From Bradyrhizobium sp. Ec3.3 (GTDB lineage Bacteria; Pseudomonadota; Alphaproteobacteria; Rhizobiales; Xanthobacteraceae), in the NCBI RefSeq assembly GCF_000472925.1, contig NZ_AXAS01000059.1, forward strand, positions 764-54,157: DNA of 53,394 nucleotides, read 5' to 3'. Below the pieces are notes generated by a model. It had not been told where the DNA came from, ran no database searches, and saw only the letters and a list, made by a program, of their open reading frames with translations. This document shows positions 8,145-17,320 of the stretch, in pieces (the first letter of the stretch is position 1; each line of letters starts with the position of its first letter). The position numbers and the translations under genes were made by a program.

Positions 8145-9518
8145 TCAGCGGATCGCCGCGTTGGCCTTTTCGGCGGCCGCGGTCATAGCGTCCTTTGCCG
8201 ATCTCGTTCCAGAGACCACTTCATTGACGCCGATCATAAAGGCGTCCTGGATAGGTCTCGATTGCGGATGGAAAAGGATTGCCTTCGCGCGTTCGACATC
8301 GGCATTTTGCAAGTTGGTCAGCGCCGCCGCCGCGGCCTGCTGGCCGAATGTCTTCTTGAAGGGCTCGCTCGACCAAGCCGAGACGCGTGTTGTAGCAAGC
8401 CCCGCCGCGGCGGTCTGCAGCGAGATTGGCCTGCTTGTCGCCCACAGCAGGAACAAGAAAGCTGTCCGCTTACTTGGCGATTTAGAACTAATACAGGCCT
8501 GCCAGTGCGACATAAAGGGAACCGGTTGGCGGCCGGCGACGTGCGGGAAGGCTGCAAACTCAGCCTGCTTCGCGACGCGGCTCTTCGCCGGGTCGGAAAT
8601 ATCGCTGGCAAGAACGCTGCTATCGATCGCCATTGCCGTTTTGGCCTGAACGAAGTCGTTCAGCACTTGCTGCCATTCATAGCTGCCGACGCCGACGGGC
8701 CCGGCTTTTCCAAGGGTCTCCCCGAACATTGCGATAGCCGCAATCGCTTCGGGACTATCGAAAGCGGCTTTGTTATCCTTGACCATGTGCCCGCCGTAGG
8801 AGAATACGTAGCTCATGGCTGCGGGCGATGAATTACCGCCGGCCTGGGCCCGCATGGCAATCCCGGACATTTCATTGGTCTTGACAGCCTTAGCCGTCGC
8901 AAGCAGTTCCTCGAAAGTCTGAGGAACCGGTAGGTTCTTGGCTGCAAGCGCATCGCCGTTGATGAACAAGGTCACTGCCTCGGACGTAATCGGGAAGGCA
9001 TAGCGTTCTCCATCCGACCACACGGGAAAGGCTCGGGCGGTCTTCAGGAGATCGTTCTCATCGTACCAGGCGAGATCGGTCAGCGACCTGTCGGAATAGT
9101 GGGCGTTCAGCGGCTCGAGCCAACCTGCGGAGATGCCTTGACCATAGGTCAGGAACATGAAGACGTCGGGCGTGTCGCTGCCGCGGGCGAGCTTGATCGG
9201 CAAGGCGCCCAGATACGTAGTTTCCGGCCGGAAGTCGGTGAGGACATTGATACCCGTTAGCTTCGTGAAATCGGGCAACAGCGGAGTAATGGCGTTCGAC
9301 CAAGGATGGACCGCGCCCGCGAGCGTGATCGTGTGCCCCGCAAATTGTTTCCAATCGATCGCAGCGTTGCCATAGCTTGCGGCGGCATCCTCCGCGAAGC
9401 TCCTTTGCGACAGCATTGCCAGGGCCGGCAAGACTACCCCCGCCGCGCCCAATCCCTTGACGAAGCTACGGCGGCTGGCCGGCAACCGACCGCTCAGTGA
9501 TTTTTCACCTGGCGCCAT
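8145..9518 (-). CDS. Tat-dependent extracellular solute-binding protein (family 1, sugar type)
   Basis: A 457-residue ABC-transporter binding protein of the sugar/family 1 type. The start MAPGEK is preceded by AGGAG at good spacing; an upstream in-frame start lacks this. The signal carries a twin-arginine motif (SRRSFVKGLGAAG), suggesting export in folded form by Tat instead of Sec. Family features include LTGINVLTDFRPETT, DTPDVFMFLTYGQGI and the C-terminal PISLQTAAAGLATTR. No permease or ATPase gene lies beside it, so it is an orphan here. The ligand is unknown. Usual length for the family is 410-460 residues. Confidence 0.9.
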   Translation of the reverse strand: MAPGEKSLSGRLPASRRSFVKGLGAAGVVLPALAMLSQRSFAEDAAASYGNAAIDWKQFAGHTITLAGAVHPWSNAITPLLPDFTKLTGINVLTDFRPETTYLGALPIKLARGSDTPDVFMFLTYGQGISAGWLEPLNAHYSDRSLTDLAWYDENDLLKTARAFPVWSDGERYAFPITSEAVTLFINGDALAAKNLPVPQTFEELLATAKAVKTNEMSGIAMRAQAGGNSSPAAMSYVFSYGGHMVKDNKAAFDSPEAIAAIAMFGETLGKAGPVGVGSYEWQQVLNDFVQAKTAMAIDSSVLASDISDPAKSRVAKQAEFAAFPHVAGRQPVPFMSHWQACISSKSPSKRTAFLFLLWATSRPISLQTAAAGLATTRVSAWSSEPFKKTFGQQAAAAALTNLQNADVERAKAILFHPQSRPIQDAFMIGVNEVVSGTRSAKDAMTAAAEKANAAIR

Positions 9519-9890
9519 GTTGGTGCTCCTGACCAAAGGCAGTCATTCACGATACACGCGGGCTGATCGAGAAGATGAACCGCAAGCCGAAGCGCAGAGA
9601 ACCAAGAGCGGATCGTACCCGTTGCATTTCAAGAAGGCCCGTCCGTCCAACACTATCGATTTTTAAATCGCTTCATTTGGATGTCAAGAAAGGGTGCCTA
9701 TCCAGTTTAGGAAAGTCGCCGGTCGGCTGTGTAGCAGTCTTTCCGCTACTAGTGATCTCCCGCAATTTGAAGCCAGGACGATGTCGGGTTCGGGTTCACC
9801 TATGCAGACCAGCCTGCTACTATAACAGCATTCCTGTCGTGTCGCTGCCAGCAAAACGCCAGTCACGCGACCATCGAAGACCAAGACTAA
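9519..9890. other. Divergent intergenic region
   Basis: This 370-base region separates the starts of the binding-protein gene (minus) and a histidine kinase gene (plus), so it should contain both promoters. It is lower in GC than the flanks. I could not pick a convincing promoter or operator by eye. Confidence 0.4.
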
Positions 9891-12068
9891 ATGTCTGTCC
9901 TTGCACCGGACCCGTCTTTGCGTAGCTTTGCTCGCCCGCTGGCGATCGCGGTGTTTTTGGTTCTATTAGCCGCGACCGGGTATTTCGGCATCCGAAATTG
10001 GCGCGAGCGGCAAGCGACGTTTCAGGTGCTCGCGCATAGCGGGCTAGTGCTCGATACGCTTGATCGGCTGCGGACGACAACCGCCGACCTAGAGACCGAA
10101 AGGCGCGGTTATCTGCAAACCCTCGACCCGGCATATCTCAAGGCCTACGGCGTCTCAGACGCCCGCGTGCGACGAGATGTTCAGGCACTCCAAGCCCTAG
10201 TGACGAACGATCCCTTGCAGAGCCTGCGCGCAGAACATCTGGCGCTGACTGTCTCAGCGATGCTGCGCGAGACTGACGACATGGTCAAGACGGCACGCAC
10301 GTCGGGATTGGCGGCCCTGGCGATGATCCGCAACATGGACGAGATTCGCTCGCAAATTGACCAGATCGTGGATAACGAACGCTTTCTGCTGGTGGATCAG
10401 GAGGCGCGCGCCGGTTCGCTCGAACAACGCAAGACGTGGCTGATCGCAGCGGCCATCGTCATTGCCACTGCCCTGGCAGCGGCGGCATTGGTGTTCGCAC
10501 GGCTCGAAGCAAGGCAGCGACGAAGAACAACCGACGAGAACGTCCGGCTTCACAAGGATCTCGAAGAGCGAAATAGGAAGATTCGACGTCTGTTCGACTC
10601 TGACATTATCGGGATCACGATTTTCGATCTCGAAGGCCGCATTCGTGATGCCAACGACGCGTTTCTCCGAATGGTGCGATACGACCGAGAGGATCTCGCC
10701 TCGGGTCGCCTGCACCGAACCAATCTGACGCCGCCTGAATGGCGCGACCGTGACGAACGTAACCTCGCGCAGCTGAAACTGACGGGGAGTGTCCCACAAT
10801 TCGAGAAGGAGTATTTTCGGAAAGACGGCAGCCGCTTGCCCGTACTGATCGGCGCGGCGAGCTTCGAGGATGCTGAGAATCAAGGTGTCGCTTTCGTGCT
10901 CGATTTGACTGAGCGCAAACGTGCGGAGGAGGCGCTCCGTAAAAGCGAGCGAAGTTTGCGCTCAGCAATTGACGGGATACCGGGTTTCGTTGCGATCTTG
11001 GCCCCGAACGGTGACGTCGAAGCCGTGAACCGCCAAATCGTCGAGTATTGTGGCCGGTCGCTGGAAGGATTGAAGAACTGGAGCACAACCGGGACGATTC
11101 ATCCTGATGACCGTTCACATCTCGAGGAAGTTTTCACAAAATCAATCGCCACCGGTGTTCCCTATGAGACAGAAGCACGCTTGAGGCGCCTCGACGGCGA
11201 ATATCGATGGTTTGACCACCGAGGCGTTCCGGTTTGGGATGAATCTGGGCGCATCACTCGTTGGTATGTTCTCCTGACGGACATCGAGGACCGCACGCAG
11301 GCGTTGGCGCGATTGCAGCAGATGCAATTGGATCTCGCCCACATAAACCGCGTGAGCATGATGGGAGAATTGGCAGCCTCGCTCTCTCACGAGATCGCGC
11401 AACCGATCGCCAGCGCGCGCAACAACGCCCGTGCGGCCCAGAATTTTCTGAAGATGCAGCCGCCGGACCTGAGCGAGGTCAGGGAAGCACTCTCCTGTAT
11501 CGTTGGCGACGCTGATCGCGCCGGAGAAATCATCAATGGCATCCGAGCGCAAATCAAGAAAGCGCCACCGCGAAAGGAGCGTTTTGACCTCAATGCGGCA
11601 ATCAATGAGGTGCTCAAATTAGCGCAGAGCGTAACCAACAGGAATGGTGTTTCGGTCCAGACCCGGCTTGCGGATGGATTGCTTCCGATTGAAGGGGATC
11701 GCGTTCAACTACAACAAGTCTTGCTGAACCTCATCCTGAATGCGGCTGAAGCAATGAGCTCGGTTGAAGAGGGAGCAAGAGAGCTGTTGATCAGCACCGT
11801 GCAGGAGCAAGCGGGCGCCGTAGTGGCCATGCGCGATTCCGGACCAGGCATTGATCCGGCGCATCTCGATCGGGTCTTCCACGCCTTCTACACCACGAAG
11901 TCCAGTGGAACAGGCATGGGGTTGTCGATTTGCCGCTCCATCATCCATGCTCATGGGGGCGAGCTGTGGGCGGAGGCGAACAAGCCTCGCGGCGCCGTAT
12001 TTCGCTTCAGGTTGCCCGGCGCCGAAGCAGAGCCCATGAATCCTCCTCGGGCGATTCAACGGACCTGA
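9891..12068 (+). CDS. CHASE3-PAS-PAS sensor histidine kinase
   Basis: A 725-residue membrane kinase. The first transmembrane segment is at about residues 15-30 and the second at about 183-203, with a CHASE3-type periplasmic helical domain between (TLDRLRTTTADLETERRGYL). Two PAS domains follow (about 232-350 and 352-475; the second contains YRWFDHRGVPVWDESG). The phospho-acceptor His is about residue 500 in SHEIAQPIASARNN, a variant of the FixL-like HEVNQPI box. The ATPase part has an N box (LILNAAEAM), G1 (DSGPGID) and G2 (GTGMGLSICRSI). No response regulator lies next to it, so its partner must be elsewhere. The signal sensed is unknown. Confidence 0.92.
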   Translation: MSVLAPDPSLRSFARPLAIAVFLVLLAATGYFGIRNWRERQATFQVLAHSGLVLDTLDRLRTTTADLETERRGYLQTLDPAYLKAYGVSDARVRRDVQALQALVTNDPLQSLRAEHLALTVSAMLRETDDMVKTARTSGLAALAMIRNMDEIRSQIDQIVDNERFLLVDQEARAGSLEQRKTWLIAAAIVIATALAAAALVFARLEARQRRRTTDENVRLHKDLEERNRKIRRLFDSDIIGITIFDLEGRIRDANDAFLRMVRYDREDLASGRLHRTNLTPPEWRDRDERNLAQLKLTGSVPQFEKEYFRKDGSRLPVLIGAASFEDAENQGVAFVLDLTERKRAEEALRKSERSLRSAIDGIPGFVAILAPNGDVEAVNRQIVEYCGRSLEGLKNWSTTGTIHPDDRSHLEEVFTKSIATGVPYETEARLRRLDGEYRWFDHRGVPVWDESGRITRWYVLLTDIEDRTQALARLQQMQLDLAHINRVSMMGELAASLSHEIAQPIASARNNARAAQNFLKMQPPDLSEVREALSCIVGDADRAGEIINGIRAQIKKAPPRKERFDLNAAINEVLKLAQSVTNRNGVSVQTRLADGLLPIEGDRVQLQQVLLNLILNAAEAMSSVEEGARELLISTVQEQAGAVVAMRDSGPGIDPAHLDRVFHAFYTTKSSGTGMGLSICRSIIHAHGGELWAEANKPRGAVFRFRLPGAEAEPMNPPRAIQRT

Positions 12069-12277
12069 GAGCCTCGCGAACGCATCGCGGGTTCCTCTTC
12101 CGGGCACCTAAAGCAGACGATCCCTGGTCCATCGAGGTCGGCTAGGGGGCAATCGCGGCCGAAGCAATCCAGCACCTAATTCGGTCACGTCCGCTGTGCC
12201 GCCGAAAGCGAAGTAAGCTGGCATTCGCCAAGCTCGCATCAATCTGCATTTGGCTACCCGCTAATGAGTTCCGCGCC

Positions 12278-13189
12278 CTAGACAGGCGGCTGGAGCTCCG
12301 CGAAGACTTTCTTCAGTCTCGGCGCCGCAAAGTCGAGGAAAGCACGGACCTTGATCGGCAGAAACCGGTTTGCTGCGTACACGAGATTAACCGGCAGCGG
12401 TGCCGGCTGGAATTCGTCGAGCAAGCTCGTGAGGGCTCCGCGTTCAAGCGCGGTCTGGAAGTGATAGGTGAAGGCGGAGGTAATTCCGATGCCGGCGCAC
12501 GCGGCGTCGCAGGCTGCCTCGGCGCTGCCGACCACGAGCCGCGCATGCACGGGCACGGCGACCGCCACTTTGTCCTTGAAGAATGTCCAGACATCAGGGG
12601 ACATAAAGCCTGCATAAGTGATGTAGTCATGCCCGGCGAGATCGTCCGGCGTGCGCGGCGTTCCGTGGGCTACGAGATAGGCGGGACTGGCGCAAACCAT
12701 GCGACGCATCGTACCTAGGCGTACCGCCATCAAGCTGCTGTCGGGAAGAGCGCCGATGCGGAGCCCGATGTCGATCTGCTCCTGAAACAGACTCTGCACG
12801 CGATCTGCGAGGAGAAGACTGGCCTTGATATCCGGGTAGGCCTTGAAGAAATCCGCCAGGATCGGGATGAGGTAAGCGCGGCCAAGTCCGACCGGGGCTG
12901 TCAAGATCAGCTCTCCGGTCGGAGCAGAATATTCACCGGAGGCGGTGCGCTCGGCCTCGGTCACATCAGCCAGAATCCGCTTGCACGCGGCAAAATAGGA
13001 GCTGCCTGAATCGGTCAGGACCAGCTTGCGGCTCGACCGGTTGAACAGCTTCGTCCGCAGATGGGACTCGAGTTCGGAGACCTTGCGGCTGACCGTTGCC
13101 AGTGGGGTTTTCAATTGCCGCGCCGCAGCCGACAGGCTGCCGGTTTCGACCACGGCCAGGAAGGTCGACATCGCGTCCAGACGGTCCAT
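12278..13189 (-). CDS. LysR-family transcriptional regulator
   Basis: A 303-residue LysR protein of the large AaeR/DmlR-like group. The start MDRLDAMSTF is the family norm; five codons upstream an alternative ATG exists. The HTH is AARQLKTPLATVSRKVSELE and the effector domain begins about residue 90 (GELILTAPVGLGRAYLIPIL). It diverges from an SDR gene starting at 13290, about 100 bases away. This regulator type commonly controls the adjacent oxidoreductase, so autoregulation plus SDR control is the likely arrangement. Confidence 0.92.
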   Translation of the reverse strand: MDRLDAMSTFLAVVETGSLSAAARQLKTPLATVSRKVSELESHLRTKLFNRSSRKLVLTDSGSSYFAACKRILADVTEAERTASGEYSAPTGELILTAPVGLGRAYLIPILADFFKAYPDIKASLLLADRVQSLFQEQIDIGLRIGALPDSSLMAVRLGTMRRMVCASPAYLVAHGTPRTPDDLAGHDYITYAGFMSPDVWTFFKDKVAVAVPVHARLVVGSAEAACDAACAGIGITSAFTYHFQTALERGALTSLLDEFQPAPLPVNLVYAANRFLPIKVRAFLDFAAPRLKKVFAELQPPV

Positions 13190-13289
13190 CGGCTCCTCTT
13201 CCATATTTTGGAAGGATAGCTCTCAATTTTGCCAGATGGCGTCGGATTTCGGAAGGCCTTAGGTGTGGACGGCATAACGGAGAACGTCC

Positions 13290-14126
13290 ATGAGCACCAC
13301 CGACAAAGGCACCGCCCTCATCACCGGCGCATCGGCAGGTATCGGCGCTATCTACGCCGACCGTCTGGCCAAACGTGGTTACGACCTGATCCTGGTCGCC
13401 CGCGACAAGACCCGTCTCACCGGCCTCGCGCAGCGCTTGAGAAGCTCGACCGGCCGCTCCGTCGACACCCTCGCAGCCGACCTCAACGACAAGACGGATC
13501 TTGCCAAGGTCGAGGCGATCCTGCGCGCGAACGCGGACATCACGCTCCTGGTCAACAATGCAGGCGTCGGAGCCACGGCGCCACTGCTTAACGCCGACGT
13601 CGAGAAGATGGATGATATGATCCACCTCAATGTCGGTGCGCTAACCCGATTGACCTATGCGGCGGCCCCGGGCTTCGTCACGCGCGGCAGGGGCACGATC
13701 ATCAACATCTCGTCCATCGTAGCGATCTCACCTGAAACGCTTAATGGCGTTTATGGTGGAAGCAAAGCGTTTGTGCTGGCTTTCTCTCTCTCGCTGCACC
13801 ACGAGCTCGCTGAAAAAGGCGTGCGCGTCCAGGCTGTCCTGCCCGGCGCAACCGCGACCGACTTCTGGGACGTCGCCGGCGTGCCGCTCCACCACCTCCC
13901 TGCCGCGATCGTGATGTCCGCCGGTGACATGGTCGACGCCGCATTGACCGGTCTTGACCAGGGCGAGGTCGTCACCATTCCGTCTCTCGCCGACAAGGTC
14001 GACTGGGACAGCTACGAGACCGCGCGCCGCACCATGTCCGGCAAGCTCTCAAGCGCGGTCCCGGCTCCCCGATACAGGGTCGGAGCGTTCGCCGCGTCGA
14101 AGGCTGCCGTAGCGTCGGCGAAGTGA
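13290..14126 (+). CDS. Classical short-chain dehydrogenase/reductase
   Basis: A 278-residue SDR with all classical motifs: cofactor glycine motif TGASAGIG, NNAG (LLVNNAGVG), catalytic Ser in NISSIVAIS and YGGSK as the YxxxK pair. It probably reduces or oxidises an alcohol/carbonyl with NADP or NAD in the cytoplasm. GGAG precedes the ATG at good spacing. The C-terminus has an extension (about residues 240-278) beyond the fold. Divergent from a LysR regulator. Substrate unknown. The intact Tyr sets it apart from the three atypical SDRs elsewhere in the window. Confidence 0.92.
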   Translation: MSTTDKGTALITGASAGIGAIYADRLAKRGYDLILVARDKTRLTGLAQRLRSSTGRSVDTLAADLNDKTDLAKVEAILRANADITLLVNNAGVGATAPLLNADVEKMDDMIHLNVGALTRLTYAAAPGFVTRGRGTIINISSIVAISPETLNGVYGGSKAFVLAFSLSLHHELAEKGVRVQAVLPGATATDFWDVAGVPLHHLPAAIVMSAGDMVDAALTGLDQGEVVTIPSLADKVDWDSYETARRTMSGKLSSAVPAPRYRVGAFAASKAAVASAK

Positions 14127-14176
14127 CTCAATCACTACCGTAAACCCATGGAAGTAGAACCAAAGGAGATGCAATC

Positions 14177-14464
14177 ATGAAACGTTCAGTGTTGTTTGCC
14201 GCCATTTCCCTCGTCATAGCGAACGGAATCGATGTGGCTGCCGCTGCCGGGCTTCCGACCTATGAAACGACGGGCTTTCCGATCACCGCGCACCAGGCCT
14301 CCGTGACGGGCGCGGCACATGTTCAGGAGGCCCCCTCTGTGCCGACGCTGACGTTCGGTGGTATGCCCGCATCTCCCCACCAGATCGAGGTCTTGACGCC
14401 ACGGAAAAAGGTCATCGGGAGCAAGCCGCAAAGCCGACAACAGACGGCCGAGGCTGCGCGCTAG
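14177..14464 (+). CDS. Small secreted protein, unknown function
   Basis: A 95-residue protein with a signal peptide (VLFAAISLVIANGIDVAAAA) and a short mature part ending in basic residues and Gln (RKKVIGSKPQSRQQ). A strong AAAGGAG ribosome site precedes the ATG. It lies 50 bases after the SDR stop and may be cotranscribed with it. This signal-plus-short-tail layout is frequent in bradyrhizobia. No domain recognised. Confidence 0.65.
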   Translation: MKRSVLFAAISLVIANGIDVAAAAGLPTYETTGFPITAHQASVTGAAHVQEAPSVPTLTFGGMPASPHQIEVLTPRKKVIGSKPQSRQQTAEAAR

Positions 14465-14726
14465 AGCTGACCCGCTCGGCCGGGATTGGAAAGGAAAACC
14501 ATGAACGGGCTACTGCTAGGTTCTCGATGCGCACGGCAGTTTGGAACGCTGGCGTAGCTCGGTTGAGGAATCTCGGCCGACCTAGACGAAGGGGCCTTTT
14601 CTTCAACCTTCAGACTGTGTCACGCGCTTTTTATCTGTTCGTTACCACCTGCGGGGGTTCAACGCCGGCGCTAAGGACACCAAGTCAATAGTAGGAATGA
14701 CGACTGTAATTCAATAGGAGCTTACT

Positions 14727-14897
14727 ATGGGTGAGGTTGTTCGATTTGTTTCAAAATCCGAGCGCGAGCGTATCCGCCTCATTCGAGAAGCTCGTGCGAT
14801 ATATGAAAGCGTCTTCCCGTCGGCTGCTCCCATCAACGAGCAGGGCGACCAAGGGCCGGCGGTTCACTCGGTTCGTGGCGGGGATCTGCTGTCGTGA
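14727..14897 (+). CDS. 56-residue microprotein coupled to the next gene
   Basis: A short protein starting MGEVVRFVSKSERERIRLIR and ending in RGGDLLS. It is charged and helical at the N-terminus, with no membrane segment. TAGGAG lies nine bases before the ATG. Its stop TGA overlaps the GTG start of the following gene (GTGA), a clear sign of translational coupling. It forms a two-gene unit with the four-cysteine protein upstream of hemA. No family name known to me. The overlap and ribosome site are the main evidence that it is real. Confidence 0.65.
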   Translation: MGEVVRFVSKSERERIRLIREARAIYESVFPSAAPINEQGDQGPAVHSVRGGDLLS

Positions 14898-15103
14898 TCA
14901 AGATCATTGCCGTGCTCTGCAGTCTGTCGTCTCCGACAAATTGCTACGAGCAGACCGTCACCACCTCGAACTTCGCTAACGTCTCAGTGCAGTCGTGCCT
15001 GATGGGCGCACCGCAGCTTGCCGACTGGATGAAGGAGCATCCGGCCGAGCGCCTTGCCGGATGGCGGTGTGTGATCGGCAAACAGGGCGACCGGGGAGCG
15101 TAG
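14894..15103 (+). CDS. Small four-cysteine protein, copy 2
   Basis: A 69-residue paralogue of the protein at 616-825, with the same GTG start, the same hydrophobic N-terminus (IKIIAVLCSLSSP) and four cysteines at the same places. The core motifs EQTVTTS and QSCLMGAPQLA are shared. Here it overlaps by four bases a 56-residue microprotein gene, while copy 1 follows clpX directly. The family is small, probably exported, and of unknown function. Finding two copies 14 kb apart supports both being real genes. Confidence 0.75.
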   Translation: MIKIIAVLCSLSSPTNCYEQTVTTSNFANVSVQSCLMGAPQLADWMKEHPAERLAGWRCVIGKQGDRGA

Positions 15104-15293
15104 GGTCAAAGCGGATCACGTCTCATAACGGATGTGATCGGATGCCCCGGCCTGCGCATTCGCTACGATTTGCTGAAATTTACATTGCTTCACTCGCCCC
15201 GATGTCCTTTGTCGGATACCAATTTGGCTCGCGGAGGCAGACAGCTTCGCAAGTGCTTGGCCTCGGCGCCCCGTCCCTTCGCCGTGGCTCCCC

Positions 15294-15327
15294 GCGGCCG
15301 GTCCTTCCCCTCCCGAGGACCGGCCGC
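15294..15327. promoter_or_regulatory. Perfect 12-bp stem-loop in the hemA leader
   Basis: GCGGCCGGTCCT pairs exactly with AGGACCGGCCGC across a ten-base pyrimidine-rich loop. It sits about 110 bases before the hemA ATG and 190 bases after the preceding stop. No T-run follows, so a simple terminator is less likely. It may be an mRNA leader structure or an operator for hemA; both are inferences. Confidence 0.5.
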
Positions 15328-15438
15328 CCTCTTCGCAGGGCCTGGATAAGTGACGGCGCCGGATCGGAGGGGCAAGGCGGCTCGTTGGATCGGAGAAGAC
15401 CCAACCGCCGAGCACAAACCGGACGGAGATTTTGCTCC

Positions 15439-16668
15439 ATGACCTATGATCATTTCTTTTCCGCCGCGCTTGCTCGCTTGCACGCCGAACGGCGCTACCG
15501 CGTGTTTGCGGATCTCGAGCGCATCGCCGGGCGCTTCCCGCATGCGACATGGCATTCGCCGGACGGCCCGCGGCCGGTCGTGATCTGGTGCTCGAACGAC
15601 TACCTTGGCATGGGCCAGCATCCGAAGGTGATCGGCGCCATGGTCGAAACCGCGACCCGCATGGGTGCTGGCGCGGGCGGCACCCGAAACATTTCCGGTA
15701 CCAACCATCCGCTGGTCGAGCTTGAGCGGGAGCTCGCTGACCTGCACAGCAAAGAAGCGGCGCTGGTCTTCACCTCGGGGTACGTGTCCAACGAGACCGG
15801 CATTGCGACCATTGCCAAGCTGCTCCCGAACTGTGTGATCCTGTCGGATGCCTGGAACCACAATTCGATGATCGAGGGCGTACGGCGTGCCGGCGTAGAA
15901 AAGAAGATCTGGCGCCACAACGACGTTGGCCATCTCGAAGAATTGCTGGCGGCGGAGGCACCTGAGCGGCCGAAGCTGATCGTGTTCGAGGCGCTCTACT
16001 CGATGGACGGCGACGTCGCGCCGGTGAGCCGCATCTGCGATCTCGCGGAGCGGTACGGCGCCGTGACCTATATCGATGAGGTCCATTCGGCTGGCATGTA
16101 CGGTCAGCGTGGTTCCGGCATCGCCGCGCGGGAAGGGGCCTTGCACCGCATCGACGTGGTCGAGGGCACGCTGGCGAAGGCCTTCGGCGGCCTTGGCGGT
16201 TACATCGCGGCGAGCGCCGACATCATCGATGCGGTGCGCTCCTATGCGCCGGGCTTCATCTTCACCACCGCACTGCCGCCGGCGGTCTGCGCCGCTGCTA
16301 CCGCGGCGATCCGGCACCTCAAGACTTCGCAATGGGAGCGCGACCGCCATCAGGACCGTGCCGCGCGGGTCAAGGCTGTGCTCAACGCAGCAGGTCTGCC
16401 GGTAATGCCCACTGAGACACACATTGTGCCTGTCATGGTGGGCGATCCGGAGAAGTGCAAGGAGGCGAGCGATCTCCTGCTCGCCGAGCACGGCATCTAT
16501 GCCCAACCGATCAACTATCCGACCGTTCAGCGTGGCACCGAACGGCTGCGCATCACGCCGACGCCCTATCATGATGACGCACTGATCGATGCGCTCGCTG
16601 AAGCGCTGGTCGATGTATGGGAACGCCTTGGCTTGCCGCTCCGACACCGCGCGCTCGCGGCGGAGTGA
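15439..16668 (+). CDS. hemA: 5-aminolevulinate synthase
   Basis: A 409-residue ALA synthase, which condenses glycine and succinyl-CoA to 5-aminolevulinate, the first step of the C4 heme/tetrapyrrole route of alphaproteobacteria. Start MTYDHFFSAAL is normal for the family. Key parts are the substrate region WCSNDYLGMGQHP, the glycine-rich GAGAGGTRNISGT, the PLP-stacking/anchoring stretch LSDAWNHNSMIEGVR, the Asp in YIDEVHSAGMYG, and the PLP Schiff-base Lys at about residue 247 in VEGTLAKAFGGLGGYI. Many homologues have DEVHAVG and AFGCLGG, so small differences exist. A long leader with a stem-loop precedes it. It may be one of several hemA copies in the genome. Confidence 0.95.
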   Translation: MTYDHFFSAALARLHAERRYRVFADLERIAGRFPHATWHSPDGPRPVVIWCSNDYLGMGQHPKVIGAMVETATRMGAGAGGTRNISGTNHPLVELERELADLHSKEAALVFTSGYVSNETGIATIAKLLPNCVILSDAWNHNSMIEGVRRAGVEKKIWRHNDVGHLEELLAAEAPERPKLIVFEALYSMDGDVAPVSRICDLAERYGAVTYIDEVHSAGMYGQRGSGIAAREGALHRIDVVEGTLAKAFGGLGGYIAASADIIDAVRSYAPGFIFTTALPPAVCAAATAAIRHLKTSQWERDRHQDRAARVKAVLNAAGLPVMPTETHIVPVMVGDPEKCKEASDLLLAEHGIYAQPINYPTVQRGTERLRITPTPYHDDALIDALAEALVDVWERLGLPLRHRALAAE

Positions 16669-16710
16669 CTCCCCCTCCGGAAATTTCGCGAAGTGTCTGG
16701 GTTCAGCGCC

Positions 16711-17070
16711 TCAATTTCGCTGCGCGGTCCAGTAGCCCGAACATCGCGCGCTTCCTGAATAGCCACTCCATGTCCCGCGGCCAGAATTGCCCGAGAGCCT
16801 GCCTGCGCCGGAGGCGAATTTGTCCTGAACTGTCACTGACGCCCGGACTATGCCGGAACGCGCCACGTAGCCTCTGAACCTGACTAGATTCGGATGTGTC
16901 ACTATTCCATCCGTGATGTTGACCGTGAAATCATAGGTCGCGTCGCAAGCGCCTCTTTGCGTCACGAAAATGAGGTCCCAGGATCCGTCGTATGCAGAGC
17001 GGGCTTGAGCGACGGAGACAAAGGCGACAAGGCAGCCCACGGCTGCCACGCAAGTGGAAAGCTTTTTCAT
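16711..17070 (-). CDS. Small exported protein, unknown function
   Basis: A 119-residue protein starting MKKLSTCVAAVGCLVAF, with a signal peptide ending at QARS. The mature part (YDGSWDLIFVTQRGACDATYDFTV, about 95 residues) ends in a Gly/Ser-rich stretch with a second Cys (SARCSGYWTAQRN). The two mature cysteines may pair. GGAG precedes the ATG; the frame is open nine codons further up but this start is better placed. It looks like the small periplasmic proteins often found in bradyrhizobia. It is convergent with hemA. Confidence 0.7.
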   Translation of the reverse strand: MKKLSTCVAAVGCLVAFVSVAQARSAYDGSWDLIFVTQRGACDATYDFTVNITDGIVTHPNLVRFRGYVARSGIVRASVTVQDKFASGAGRLSGNSGRGTWSGYSGSARCSGYWTAQRN

Positions 17071-17320
17071 TGTTTGCTCCAGGTTGTCATCACACACATG
17101 GTGCGCCGCATTGTATCGCGGCAGGTCCGAGTCGGATCAAAAGCGCTTGTTTGAAGACCGGCCAAGTCTCGGGTAGGCAGACCTAAACTTAGGTGTGCTC
17201 TTCCTAGCCAATGTACTGTACGCGATCGACCTCTGTGCAATGGCTTGCTTCTCCTCTCGTGCCTACGCTCTGGATGCTAATCGCCCGATCCATCGAGCGG
17301 CAAATCGAGGAATCACAGCG

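Noticed and set aside
15190..16647. 485-codon open frame antisense to hemA, and similar long antisense frames at 38317-39630 and 50067-51506
   Set aside because: They mirror well-identified genes on the other strand, show no domains and are rich in Arg, Ala and Pro as expected for shadow frames in GC-rich DNA.
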